From: Pelecanus crispus
Taxonomy: Eukaryota > Chordata > Aves > Pelecaniformes > Pelecanidae
Assembly (NCBI RefSeq): GCF_030463565.1
Contig: NC_134643.1
Span: 167,546,491 to 167,610,490 of the forward strand
Direction: 5' to 3'
DNA length: 64,000 bases
Numbering within the stretch: position 1 is the stretch's first letter; each line of letters begins with the position of its first letter. A model generated the notes under the pieces. That model saw only the letters and a list, made by a program, of their open reading frames with translations, was not told where the DNA came from and did no database searches. Positions 13,901 through 25,069 of this stretch are shown piece by piece. A program made the translations under genes and the position numbers.

Positions 13901-15256
13901 CACATTAAGAAACACCTACTATGAGAAAGTTGCAAGTCTCCAAAAATATCAGCGCTTTGTCTCCTCCCTCCCCTTTCCCCTACTCACCCTCCTCCCCAGT
14001 TTCAAAATACATCTTCCCCAGGCCTTGGTCTGGAATGGCAGTTTCTGTGAACGGACCATACCCAACCATATGATTAACCATTATCACCTTTTATGCTCCT
14101 CTCCACATCAAGATGGGAATCCAACAGCTGTGGTCCAACTAAGTTATTTACAAGGGTTTCCCTTTCTGATGTCCAAGCCAAAGCTACAACCAGTTCTGCG
14201 ACATTACAACCACTCTCCACAGGCAATAACAGACCTTGGTCTGTGATGATCTGGCCAGCGGCATTTTCTCATCCACGCTATGGTTCAAACGGTTGCTATG
14301 ATTTCAAATGGTGCATCTACCCTCATTTTGGTGTGACTGGCTACATTGCAGCTGCTGACATCTAACTGATCGATGCATACCTAAACGACGTAGCGGTTAT
14401 AAAAACAAACAGGCAGTATGCACCGGTGTTTCACCACTGTGGATTCACTCGTAACAGAGTGGCTGGCAACACGACCGTGGGAAATTTGAGAGAAGCATCG
14501 GCATACATAAGGCCTAACGCTCCCAGCCCTCATCGCTTTACCAAGGAAGAGGCTTTGCGTTCCGCACTTTTAAGAGGAGTGGGAAGTTCACAGAAATACC
14601 TATGCAGGTACCCGAAAAGGCGGATCTCTCTCCGCCTTTGAAGACGTGTGCTGCACGAAACCACCCAGGCGCTTCCCTTGCAAAGCAGCTACGGCACGTC
14701 CACTAAGAAAGTACACCGGGGGGCTGACCCGATACAGGATTCGGGGAACTGCTTTTCCGCCCCCCCGGTTACAGCCGCGGCACACACCGCCGCCCGCCCG
14801 CCCGCGGCCAGCCTGCCTGCCGTATTTCAGGCAGGAGCACCCCAAACTTACCGCGTCGTAACCGCAAACGCGGGGGAGGGCGAGCAGCGGAACCCGCCGG
14901 AGCCCGCCCCCCCCCCCCGCCCCCGCTCCGCCACCCCTGCGGCCGGCGCCCGCCCACAGGGAGCCCGGGGCTGCGGGCGAGGCACCGGCGAGGGCGGCGG
15001 CGGCGGGGGGGCCCGCCGCCCAGGGACGCCAGCGGGGAAGGCGGGCGGGAGGCGGGTGAGGGAAGGGAGCCGCGGGGCAGGCACCTGAGCGGGCAGCGGG
15101 CAGGGGATCCGGGCACTGCGGGGCGGCCCGGCGCGGGGGAGGGGGCGGAGGTTGGGGGGGGGGGGACGGGGACGGGCGGCCCGCAGGCCCCGGCGGGCCG
15201 GGCCGCAGGTGGGCGTCGGGCGCGGCCGTCGGAGGAGCGGCCGCCGGGCAAGTCAC

Positions 15257-15570
15257 CTCTTGACGCGGATGATCTGGTCGCGCATGGGTCGGATGTCCTG
15301 GAAGCTCTGCTGGTTGACCAGGCTGTAGACGAGGATGAAGCCCTGCCCGTTCTTGATGTAGAGGTCCCGCATGGAGGCGAACTGCTCGGTGCCCGCCGTG
15401 TCCAGGATCTCCAGGACGGAGGGGGAGGCGTCCACCTCTATCTCCTTGCGGTAGAAGTCCTCGATGGTGGGGTCGTACTTCTCGATGAAGGTGCCGGTCA
15501 CGAACTGCACCGTGAGCGCCGACTTCCCCACCCCGCCCGAGCCCAGCACCACCACCTTGTACTCGCGCAT
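15257..15570 (-). CDS. RAP2A: RAP2A exon 1: Ras-related GTPase Rap-2a, residues 1-104 and part of 105
   Basis: Rap2 is a membrane-anchored small GTPase of the Ras family that signals through kinases such as TNIK, MINK and MAP4K4 to control the cytoskeleton, adhesion and Hippo signalling. The exon reads [10 protein letters not shown] at the N-terminus, then the P-loop GSGGVGKS (residues 10-17), the switch I effector YDPTIEDFY (32-40, with the Rap2 hallmark Phe39) and the G3 box DTAGTEQ (57-63), ending at IIRVKR. It stops at a canonical donor (AG/GTGACT, 15256-15251) in phase 2. Exon 2, which would supply NKXD, SAK and the CAAX box, is outside the window. ATG 15570-15568 is chosen because it gives the conserved N-terminus and has A at -3. 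Thr27, Ile101 and the intron favour RAP2A over RAP2B (Ser27, intronless) and RAP2C. Compared with the human protein as I recall it, it has Ala48 and Arg94. The MBNL2 neighbour supports the assignment. Confidence 0.96.
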
Positions 15571-15900
15571 CCTCCCGCCGCCGCCAGCGCGGACGGACGG
15601 ACCGCCCGCCCAGCCCGCCCGACCCGCACCTGCCGACGGCCCCTCCTCACCCCCCCGCCATGGGCCGCCCCGCCCTGCCCTGCCCTGCCCTGCCCGGCCC
15701 GGCCCGCAGCCGCCGCCGCCCCCGCTCCGCTCGCTCCCGCCCGGCGGATGCTCCCGGCCGCGGCGGCTCCCGGGCGGCGCTGCCGGCGGCGGGGCCGCGC
15801 TCACGGGGCTGCGGCGCGGCTGAGGTGGGGCGCCCGGCCCCGCCCCCTCCTTCCCCTGTCGCCACGGCAACAGCCAACCGGCCGGCGCGCGGAGGGGGCG
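15571..15900 (-). promoter_or_regulatory. RAP2A: RAP2A 5' UTR and core promoter (approximate)
   Basis: This is GC-rich sequence directly upstream of the RAP2A ATG. No TATA box is visible on the minus strand, so dispersed CpG-type initiation is expected. The transcription start cannot be placed from sequence alone. The reading frame of RAP2A stays open through this region and on to 16464, but the upstream peptide is Ala/Gly/Pro/Arg-rich low complexity and is treated as untranslated. Confidence 0.6.
15858..15871 (+). promoter_or_regulatory. X-box (RFX-type site) in the RAP2A promoter
   Basis: GTCGCCACGGCAAC fits the RFX consensus GTNRCC-N(0-3)-RGYAAC exactly. It lies about 290 bp upstream of the RAP2A start codon. 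A related palindrome, GTCGCCACGGCGAC, occurs at 16128-16141 and differs at one base. RFX binding is inferred from the motif only. Confidence 0.55.
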
Positions 15901-15950
15901 CTGAGGAGGAAGAAAAGAGCGGGGAGGAGGGCGGGCGGGCGGCGCCGCGT

Positions 15951-15956
15951 CACGTG
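15951..15956. promoter_or_regulatory. E-box CACGTG (proximal)
   Basis: A perfect palindromic E-box in the CpG-island promoter, in the context CGTCACGTGGC. It is a candidate site for USF, MYC/MAX or TFEB-type factors. A second copy lies 74 bp further upstream of RAP2A. Confidence 0.5.
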
Positions 15957-16024
15957 GCACCTCCCCGCGCACCCCCCGCCCCCCCCGCCGGAGGGCGCCG
16001 GCCAACCGGCGGGCGCGGGGGCCG

Positions 16025-16030
16025 CACGTG
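16025..16030. promoter_or_regulatory. E-box CACGTG (distal)
   Basis: The second perfect E-box of the pair, in the context CGCACGTGACG, which resembles USF and TFEB/CLEAR preferences (GTCACGTGAC-like). Function is inferred. Confidence 0.5.
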
Positions 16031-16234
16031 ACGCCGAGGGCAGCAGCCACTCGGCGGGTGGCGGCGGCGGCGGCTGCTCCTCGTCCTCTCCCGTCCCCCG
16101 TCCCCTTGCCGTCCCTCTCCGGGCGCTGTCGCCACGGCGACAGCGGGCCTGCCCCCGCCCCGCAGCCCCGCCGCACGCGCTCGCCGGCGGGCCAACCAGC
16201 CGCCGCGCAGCCGTCACGCGCCGGGCGGCGTGAG

Positions 16235-16239
16235 CCAAT
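16235..16239 (+). promoter_or_regulatory. CCAAT box (NF-Y-type)
   Basis: The sequence GAGCCAATGGGAG matches the NF-Y core with good flanks and lies in the distal part of the CpG island, on the plus strand. It could serve RAP2A or a divergent transcript. Confidence 0.45.
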
Positions 16240-16732
16240 GGGAGCGCGGGAATGGGGGCGAGCGGGGTTGGGCGGGAGCTCGCCGGCCCCGCGGCCGGAA
16301 GTGGCTGTCAGGGGCCGGCGGCGGCGGCGGTGCCGGGGCTCTGGGCTCGGTGCTGGGCGGGGGGGGACACGACACATGGGATGGGGCGGTGCGCTTGCCC
16401 CGGGAGCGGCCCGTAGCCCGAGGGGGAGCTGGCGTCGGACCGGGGCGGGGGGTGCAGGGCTCATTGGGTGAGGCGGCGGCGGCGGCCCCTGCGCTGCCCC
16501 CTGTCCCGGTAGGTGGGCGGGAGTGGGGGAGGGGGGAGAGGCCCTTCCGAGCTGCCCGAGGGGAGATCCCCGTGCAGGCTCCCCGGTTCCGCTTCCCGGT
16601 GTGTTGGGGGAGAGGGGGCTCTGGCGCGGTGAGTTCTTGCCGTTTTAAACCTGGCAGGTGTTGGGAGGCAGGAGGTGGCTGCGGCCGGGCGGGTGCGGAG
16701 GGCCCGAGGCCGCCCTGCTAATCCTTCTCGTG

Positions 16733-16742
16733 TATATAAAAG
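16733..16742 (+). promoter_or_regulatory. TATA-like box at the island edge, plus strand
   Basis: TATATAAAAG sits exactly at the outer edge of the CpG island, facing away from RAP2A. A strong donor-like AG/GTAAGG lies at 17271-17278, about 510 bp downstream in the same direction. Together these would fit the first exon of a divergent non-coding transcript. No protein is evident. This is speculative without RNA data. Confidence 0.3.
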
Positions 16743-17849
16743 TACAGGGGATTCGTAAAATCCAACGCAGCGATGGTGTGAGCGTTCCCTGTGAATGCGC
16801 TGTGATTGTCATGCAGGCGTGCGCTTGCAAGGGGCGCCCTTACGTGTTTGTCACTAATGAGTGCCTACCTCCTTGTTCTGACAGATTGAGGGCCAGAAAA
16901 AGATGGTGGTATACTTTGAGAAAAGTACTCCATATAAACAGTGACGAAAATGAAGGTGACTGGTGAGAAGACAGAAACGATTTCTCATGGGAACCAGTAT
17001 CACTCTGGAAAGATGCTTGCATTTGTATGCTCATCTTTCTACTATGAGACAGACTCCTTAACCCTTCATTTTTTTTCCTCAAACATCACTGTTTCGAATG
17101 ATTTGCTATAGGGAGAAAAGACTTTATTTCCGTTAGAGGCTTGAGGTTCAGCTAGAGCCATTAGTCTGCTGTTCAGATACTTCCCGAAAGCTGTCAGAAA
17201 AGGAGCTCTCTCCCGGGGTTGCATTCCTTATTGTGCTGTTCTTCCCTCTGCATTGTCATGTCTTCATCTTAGGTAAGGCCTAAGGTGTCAGCCTGCTTTC
17301 CAGGCAAGTCCAGTTCTGCTTCCTTGTTGGTCTGCTTTCACATTTCTGAACCTAACTAGGAATTTTTGAGTGGCAGATGTGTTTCTGGCTTTTTGGAGCC
17401 CATTTGTCCTCTGTCTGAGTCTTTTGGTTAAATGCTTGCCTTGTGCAGTGTTTTAAGCTTTCTAGTGTTTTGCTTGTGCCTTCTGCTGTCATAGTTTGGC
17501 TTTTCCTCTGATGTTCAGGCTGTTTTTTTGGTTTGGTTGTTTTTTTTTTTTTTTGACTGCAAAGCTTCAAAACAAATTTATCTTAGTAGGATGTCCACAG
17601 CTTTGGTCTGTCTAGAAGGAAGAACATTATTCGCTGGCTTCTCGCAGTGCCCTTGTAGTCAAAAACCACCAAAGCAAAACTGAAACCCCACACATCTGTG
17701 TGATGCAAATACATTCAATACCAAAGAGATACACGAAATTTTTTACAGGAATGTCAGAATCCACTTGTAAATGTTGCAGAGCCTGGTCAGTCTAGTCAGA
17801 AATGAGTAACAATTTCAGTGAATAATCTCATTTCTGTTGGTGACTTGAG

Positions 17850-18760
17850 ACCTTCAAGTAGTAGAAATGAGCCTACAAGAACATGTAATAGCACAAAATG
17901 CAAGATACCGCATGTGTGGATTAATAAGTGTTTGTAGTACAAATCTGGGAACCCTCCGGCAGAGTAATGGGAAAATACCTGGGTTTATTAGTCAACGATG
18001 AAAGGAAGCTCTCAATATAACGCGGTTGTGAAAAAACAAATATGACACTGGTGTGCACACAGTCAAGCTTCTGGGTGACTGGTGAGACAGTACTGTGTCC
18101 AGTTCTGACAAACTATGTCCAGGAAAGAGGAACTTGTACAGAAATACACCCAGGAGGGTTACTGGGAAAGAACAAAGCTTATCTACAAATAGAGTACACT
18201 AGGAATCTTTGATTAACCTAGGAAAAGCGAATGTGGAGGAGGCTTATTGAGTAACCAATAAGCCAGGGTAGAGTCAAGCTCAAGCGAGTAGGCATTTAAG
18301 CTAATGAAAAATATTGATAGAAGAGCGTGGATCTAAACTGATTATAATCTAGATAGAAAACTAAGAGCTATCTCGGAGGACTGAGGATTTCGCCTTCCGT
18401 TAAGAACAGGGAAAGATGAACATGTCTAACAGGCTTTAAAATGTGTTGCGCTTCAGAACAGGAAGATGATGTGCTGTCATACAAAATAGGTTTAAGTGAT
18501 CTGTGTTGAAGGGAGGAGATTTGGGCCTCCCTTCTTACTCATTCCAAGACTGGAACAATCTCCTGATGTTCCGTACTTCTCAGAAAGAAGCTGTCGACTG
18601 CTGGTTCGTGATGAGGATGATGATTAGAGTGAGAAGGCAGTGATTCAGAAAGAGGTAACAGGAGTGGCCTCACTGGAAAGATTTACATGAGGTGTTCAGC
18701 CTCATAGATTGCTGAGTTTGATGGGCAGCAAAGCGTTTTTTCACTTAATGATAGTGGGGT
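17850..18760 (+). mobile_element. Ancient CR1/L3-type LINE fragment, sense orientation
   Basis: The sequence follows the 3' part of the L3/CR1 reverse-transcriptase reading region in decayed form. It runs from an ATACCTGGGTTTATTAGT-like block, through an ACACTGGTGTGCA block, to GTACTGTGTCCAGTTCTGAC and an ACCCAGGAGGGTTACTGGGA block. Many indels and stops mean it encodes nothing now. Recognition is by textual similarity to the family as I know it, and the limits are approximate. Confidence 0.5.
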
Positions 18761-19154
18761 GATATGTGCAGGGACTAAAGAAACATATATAGAGGGACAG
18801 TATATATAGCATGGAGGATGGAAAAGGAAAAGCAGGATGGTCAGCCAGAGGAGGTGCTGGATGCCTTGAATGGATGACTGGTCCCAAGGATCTCAGCCAC
18901 TTCACTTGTGAGGCTGAACAACTTACTATTGCTCTATTTTTCTAGCCTTCACCCGTGGTTGATTTTGATTCATCTGGGGAAAACGACGACATTGAAAATT
19001 CAGCCGGTACATGCTGGAGGCTCAGCCCTAAAAGCAAATACGGTATCAGTTATATGGAGTTATTTATAGTGCGGTGGAGAACATGGGGCCTTTAGGTGTT
19101 GCCAGTCTTTCTTTTATGCACATTGCTTATACTTTTGTTATTCTCTACCAAAAA

Positions 19155-19168
19155 GTGTGTGTGTGTGT
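19155..19168 (+). repeat. (GT)7 microsatellite
   Basis: Seven GT units, short and probably only weakly variable. Confidence 0.9.
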
Positions 19169-22100
19169 AAAGTAGTAAATTCCAGTGGAAGAAAAACTTC
19201 CTGCCACAAAGATTGAACGGGGCAAGGCTTGCCAGGCAGATTATCTCGGCCCACAGCATGCTTTCCCAGCATGACTTCCTTTGCAGCTTCTCTCAGGAGA
19301 CTCAGGAGTCATCTAGTCCTCTGTGCTGTACAGCTGGGGTTTTGCCAGCTTCCTAGGATTTAGAAACTTCAGTTTCATTGCTCACTTCTCAAGTCTTTTT
19401 AGGTCTTATTTCAAATGATCTTATTTCAAATTTCAGCAGCCTGTGGCTAACCACACTGTCTTATGATAGGCTGGAGTTTCTCAATAAATACTGAATTTTT
19501 ATCTTATGCAGAAACCAACATACTGTTTCATAAGGCTTTTTGCTAGCTATTGTAGCCTCTGACTAGACGTTAGGGTACGTGTATGAAAGAGGAACAAGGC
19601 CTCTGACATGTATTTCCATTCCAAGGCCAGGGGTTGCTAATTCTTCAGCAGTAACAGTATCAGTGGCAAGATGTAAACTGGAGCAGTAAGAAAAATGGGG
19701 AAATCCATAGCCCCCTCTCTCTGAGAGCTGATGATGGTCCCCTGACACCAGAGCACAAGAGAACATGTGAAATAGAGCCTGTCTACTCTACAAGCTGTTC
19801 TAGTGTATATTTGTTTTCCATGGTCAAGAGCTCTTTTAAGTGCATGTTAGTAGAACAACAGTGATTTCCTGTCCTTGCTTACTGTCATATTTTTATATTC
19901 AGGCTGGAAATGCAGTTCTGTCATCACATGGATTGCTCCTAACCATATGTCATTACAGTATTTTAGGAAATGTAGCCAGTGTTAAGGATTGAGATTATGT
20001 TTAGTCTTTAATATTTCTTGCTAAATTAATTACCTTATTAGAACTGTCCGTAAAGTTGTTATCAAATTCAGGATGCAACTAAGTGGAGTGAAAGGAGGCT
20101 GACTTTTCTTACCCTACCCTTAGCATTTTCAAGTGATCACACTGTTAATTTCCCTTTCATCCCAGCAGTGATATTGTCCATTTTTCTACTGACTGCAAAA
20201 TTGTAGGTGCTTGACATCTCTGTTCATAAAAACTGCAGCTTCCTTAGAGGAGGGCAGGGACCACCTGAGTGCACTTGTAAAGGGAAAGAAGGTTGGACCT
20301 CCTCCGTCCTGTTTGGCAGCGGTCGGCTGGCAGCTCTGATTGCCCAAGAGCGCGACCAGTGACAGCAAGTGCCGTCTCCAGCCTGATGGAGGGCGTGGGG
20401 TGGGATTTAATATACTGCACTGGAAGAGCGTGTTGCGGAAGCTAGGTTTCATTAACTTCACCGCTTGCAGGCCGGTTTGGGTTTGCTGAGGTTTTTTGTT
20501 TTGTTCTTAAGGAAATCTAAGCGCTTGTTTTTGAAGGTGTAGTAGGTGTGCTTTTGTTTTGTAGTGGTGAAGCCTAGCGAGAGCTCTGAGTGAGATGACT
20601 TTCTGTGTCTGCGTTAAGCCTTACTGAAGTCAGGTGTGCTCTGTGCAAAGATGAGATAACAGCTCTGTATAACCTCACTGTAAGATCAGAGTCAGAATTT
20701 GCAGTGATGAATTGCAGTCATCATGTCTGCATTGGTTGGGGTTAACAGTTCCCTAAGCTGTCCTGTGTACCATCCCGGGCTCAGCACCCCAAGCTGGTAA
20801 ACTAGGGTGCATGGGGGCAGAAGCTCAGCTGATCCACTGAGTGTAGTAAGTGTGGTGGTGATCAGCATTGCCGTGCTTTAGTTCTGGTACCTGGTTTTGG
20901 GAAGACAATTCACAAAGCTGAGGTAAGCACTAGGAAGTTCTTGGCAAAATTGAGACTTTAGCACTTGGATTGCCAGCAGTCAAGCATGCTCAGTGGGGAG
21001 ATCTTAAACCAGCTGATCGGAAATGTTGTGTGGGCAGCTCTTTTCTCCTCAGTTTAAATTGCTTATAGCCTTCATTTAAGCATATTTAGAGTCAGAGAGG
21101 CAAAGGCTGAAATGGTCTCTTACACTTTCTGCGACTCTATAGGGGTGTAAGCAGACCCCACCTGCTTGCTGCGTTAGCTCCCCCATTCTGCCCAGACCCA
21201 CACCGCCTTTCTTCCTCTTACACCTGTGCTGGGCCATTTTAGCTCACTAAATTTGTAGAAAGCGAATCCAGACTAGAAATGCAAATTGTTTTATAATTGC
21301 TAGCTGCCAGCAACTCAACCATGAAAGAGGAACAGAGTTAACGCCATCCTCAGCGTGAAACAGTTTAAACCCCCACCTATTGCTTCCCAAGAGGCTGTTT
21401 TGTGTTGTGAAGGAAAACAAACTAGATTACATTCCAGCAGAACGAGATTTAATTAATGTGTTTTACCTTACAACTGGAGAGGACAAGTGTGAACACAGTT
21501 ACTGTGGCTTCACCAATAGGTACTCACTCAGTTGCCGTACCTGCTACTTTCAGTTGTGTGCTCCAGTCCCCAGGGTTTGGGGTTTTTTTGGTTTTTACAG
21601 TTTGAAAGAGATGGAGACAATACGAGTAGGCATACCGAAGTGTTCTCTCAGTCATAATTTAATTTTCTAACCAGAAAGGAGCATTAAGGCTTTGGTCCCA
21701 TGGGTTTGTTTCAGAGGCTGGCCAGTTTGGTAGCTCTGCAAATCGCGACAGCTTTCTGTTGTTATCATCTCATTAATGTTCTTCCCTGACATTGCAGATT
21801 AACCATTCAAAGGAAGGGGATCACTCATCGAGGGATAGGGCTGATGTTCTTTTAACTACTTCATGCAGTCAGGTAGCCATCCCTGTCACGTAATAAGGTC
21901 GTCGTGTTTAATTAAAGATGGTGGTTAAATTTAAAAAGAATAATTGCTCCTGGCCCCTCTTTTTATTAGGAGTGAAAATTTGATCGAACCATTCCCCAAA
22001 GCACCAAGAAATCTAAGTGAAAATACTGCGATTTAGCTTGTGACCTGATTTTTATTGTTTTTAGTGGAGTTTTGGTGGGCTTCTGCAGATGTATTACGGC

Positions 22101-24640
22101 ATTTCACAACAATGTTTTCTTTGCTTCCCATAAAAGCAAACAGAAGACCTTGGTGGTGTTACTAATTTTAATGAAAAGCTTCCATTGCATATCTGAGTTT
22201 TGTAAGAAATACTCATCTGCCACTAAAGTTAAGTTAAATAGCTGTCGCTCAGATGTAGCTTCAAAACAGGGGAAGGCAGTTTCAGGATATAAAAAACCAC
22301 AGTAAAATAAACTAAAACCAGCTAATTTATTATTCCATTTGACTCTTTCTTTCTCCTTATCATGTTCAAAAATAAATCAATTCAATTGCAAGACTTAAGA
22401 GAAAGTGAAGATAATGATAGTCTGTTTTTATTAAGGTACAAAAGTCTTGCAGTATCTGTCACAAGTCACATAGCCATTTTTTTTTTTTCTGAGTCAGACT
22501 TGAAAGGAAATAAGTTTAACTCCTCCTTTTTAATAACCAGAGTATAAGCATCAGGGACTTGTATTTCACAAGCATTAGATTTTGTAGGCGTCAATAAAAA
22601 TTTAATATTACAGTTATATTTTCTTTTTACATGGTTGTTTTGAGCAAAATATTCAGAACTGAATTAAATTGTAAGATGCTTTAATTGCTGTGAGTTACAC
22701 TGTAAATTAAAATAAGATTTCCAATACACTTTCCTCATATTTATTATATATGCATTTTCTTAAAAGGGGCAGCATTTAGTCTCCATCGCATCTGTGAACA
22801 GTTCATAACTTAGATCAGTTCAATTCAGTACATGTCCTAAAACTGAGTTGGTCATTTTGGTGTATGTCCAAGTAGACACATTTGTTCTGGGTGTTTGGAT
22901 TTACATCATCTCTTCTAGGCAGTGAAGCTGGTTGCTCCGCAGAGTATCCAAAGCAAACTGCGTAAGACCCCTGAAAGGTCCCCGAAGAGAGGCAGGTTTT
23001 AAGGGCAGACCACAGAGAGGTAGGTTTTAAGGGGGCTGTGAGATCCCCCGAAAAAGACTCTGCAGCGAATTTGTCAGCAAACGCTGACCCCGTCTTCATA
23101 CACAGATGGACATGTGTGCCCAGCTCAAGCGTAGGCCCACGCTCCCTCCCTCAGTGAATGCATGGATACAGATAGGAGGTGGTTTGGGGATATGGGTGTG
23201 GGGAGGCAGGTCTTGCCTGTAGAATAACTTGTCTCTTTCTACCTGAAGGTCTTCTGGAGTTCCCACTTCTGGGAGCTTGTTGAGCCTAACCTCTAATTAA
23301 CAGAGCAGGAAGTTTTAACTGAGTGCTTCAGAACTGTGAGTTTTATATATGATCTTTATCAACATAGGAGTTGCTAACCACTGGCCTTCAAAGATAAACA
23401 TTAAAGGCCTGAAAATCATGAGGGTTTGCATCCCAACAGCATCTACTGGATTTGCCTTTTAGTCTCTAGATATTGTTGCTGCTTCTTGCTGCTTTGTCAT
23501 ACATTAAACGTTTGGGTTTTTTTAACAGAAGCCAGGAGTCTCATGTTCTTGATTCCAGTAGCTGGTGCTTTAAGAAGACCCAACGTCATAAATTTGTGAT
23601 AAAATCGGAAGTTTTGGCAACACTGACTATGGATGGAGTAAAAGTAGCTCAGTAATCATTCTGAGCCTGGAGAAAAGATTCATGCAAGGGAAAACCAAAA
23701 AGGAACTGAGTTTGTGAGGTGTACGAAGCTCTCATACTCTTCTTTAGGTCTTCAGTGCTGTACCTGAATGCAGTCATGTGACTACTGCTTTCAAGCAAAC
23801 TTTCAGAGCTGTGTTATAGTGGGAGGCCTATCCTACAAGCGCGAGATATGCGTATGCTACTTTAAAGAAGAACCACAGCTCATTTGCTTGAGGAAAAGAA
23901 TACAAAGAATTAGCTCCAGTCTCTCTTTGCATTTCCTCTTGGGACTTCAGTGAGGGCTGACACAATTGCAGGTAGATTCTTGCAAAATAATTTGGGAGCA
24001 ACTCGGAACACACCAAACATCCATAAATTTTCCAGAATTATTCTGGAGCTTTCATGTAGATCTGGTCCCACTGCACATAGCTGAACTTTGTCAGGATAGC
24101 TTTTCTGGGGCAGCTTCCAACGAGATTTCCTCGTGGGTTTGGGATGAACATAGAGGGCATATTAGATGACTGATGAGTCTGCCAGGACTGCTCCGTGACA
24201 GTCTTCTCAAGGTGGTCAGTGTCTGCTAGTTTCTCTCTCCTTCTGGTTCTCCTGTCGTCTTCCAAATCAATGTTTTTCTCACACTTGGATCTCTTTTCCA
24301 GTTACTCAGCAATGGGGGAAAAAAACCAGATAACATTTTGTATTTACTTAAGAGTTTGATGCAGCAGTGCAGCAAGGGGGTTATCTCTTAGGCATTTTTT
24401 TCATGGTGTCATAATTCTTGGTTCTACACTTCCTGCAAACTTCTCTTCCTCATGTGGCTTCTTCTTGGTTTCCTTCTTTTTTTAATGTAATGTTCTCACA
24501 ACTCCTCTTCCACAAGGCCATGCTTTCATGGTATGTTAGCTCTGACAGGGAAACTAGGTGACCGAATTCCTACTCTTCCTCCCTAGCTACTGACCATATC
24601 ATCCCGCAGTGGTCTCTCATCCAGTTAGCACAGAGCCTTT

Positions 24641-24690
24641 GGGCTCCAACACACCGTTGCTCCTCGGGCTCCAACATGCCATTGCTCCTC
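24641..24690 (+). repeat. 25-bp tandem duplication
   Basis: Two adjacent 25-bp copies (24641-24665 and 24666-24690) beginning GGGCTCCAACA and ending TTGCTCCTC, with a few mismatches. It is a simple local duplication. Confidence 0.85.
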
Positions 24691-25069
24691 CATTTTCAGT
24701 CACTGCCTGTGGGGCTATTGCTGCAGTTTGAGGAGTTGTAGGAAGGAAATCAGTGCTGTTCAGTTTTTTAATTATGATTGCATTTATGTCATTCGTATTT
24801 TCTACCTCTTGGTACAAAAACTCCACCAATGCTTTGATTAAAAGTTCAGCATTTGTAAATTCTTTGGGTGTATCACATCCTGATATCCCAGCCCTATAAA
24901 CATTCACTGGTTTGTATAGCTCTCAGTTTCTGAAATCACCCATGAAGGGGATTATTTCTACCCCTACAGAGGGACAGCACTGAAGCATCTTACTCAGGAA
25001 GATCACTGCCGTGAGCAGCTACAACTGAAACATACTGGAATTTCTTTAGAGCTACAGAAAAGATAGGGT

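Larger units (their letters stand above)
1..15256 (-). other. RAP2A: RAP2A intron 1 (partial), non-coding
   Basis: This stretch lies downstream of the splice donor of RAP2A exon 1 and is AT-rich with no recognisable coding exon. I looked on the minus strand for the conserved second half of Rap2 (the NKVD and ETSAK boxes and the CCSAC-type C-terminus) and did not find it, so exon 2 is taken to lie beyond the left edge. The block holds one solo LTR (4322-4867), a 60-bp inverted repeat (2688-2889), a 20-base G run (8412-8431) and a 31-base A run (10937-10967). The small open frames in it show no protein-like conservation that I recognise. The region 1900-4300 has a repeat-like texture that I cannot assign. 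Confidence 0.75.
14640..16710. promoter_or_regulatory. RAP2A: CpG island covering RAP2A exon 1 and promoter
   Basis: Base composition changes abruptly from AT-rich intron to very GC- and CpG-rich sequence at about 14.64 kb and back at about 16.7 kb. The island contains RAP2A exon 1 and its upstream region, many GC boxes and no TATA box on the RAP2A side. This is the usual architecture of a broadly expressed CpG promoter. Long overlapping open frames on both strands here (up to 403 codons) result from stop-codon scarcity in GC-rich DNA and are not genes. A 12-base G run at 15154-15165 lies within the start of intron 1. Confidence 0.9.

Noticed and set aside
1..14600. RAP2A exon 2 within the window
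   Set aside because: I looked on the minus strand for the NKVD, ETSAK and C-terminal cysteine motifs and found none; the exon probably lies beyond position 1.
15253..16464. A 403-codon frame ending in Rap2A as a long GTPase fusion
   Set aside because: The first 298 codons are low-complexity GC-rich translation; the conserved Rap2 start at 15570 is the real one.
14600..16721. Many 60-220-codon frames in the CpG island
   Set aside because: They overlap on both strands, are Pro/Arg/Ala/Gly-rich and have no domain; stop codons are rare in GC-rich DNA.
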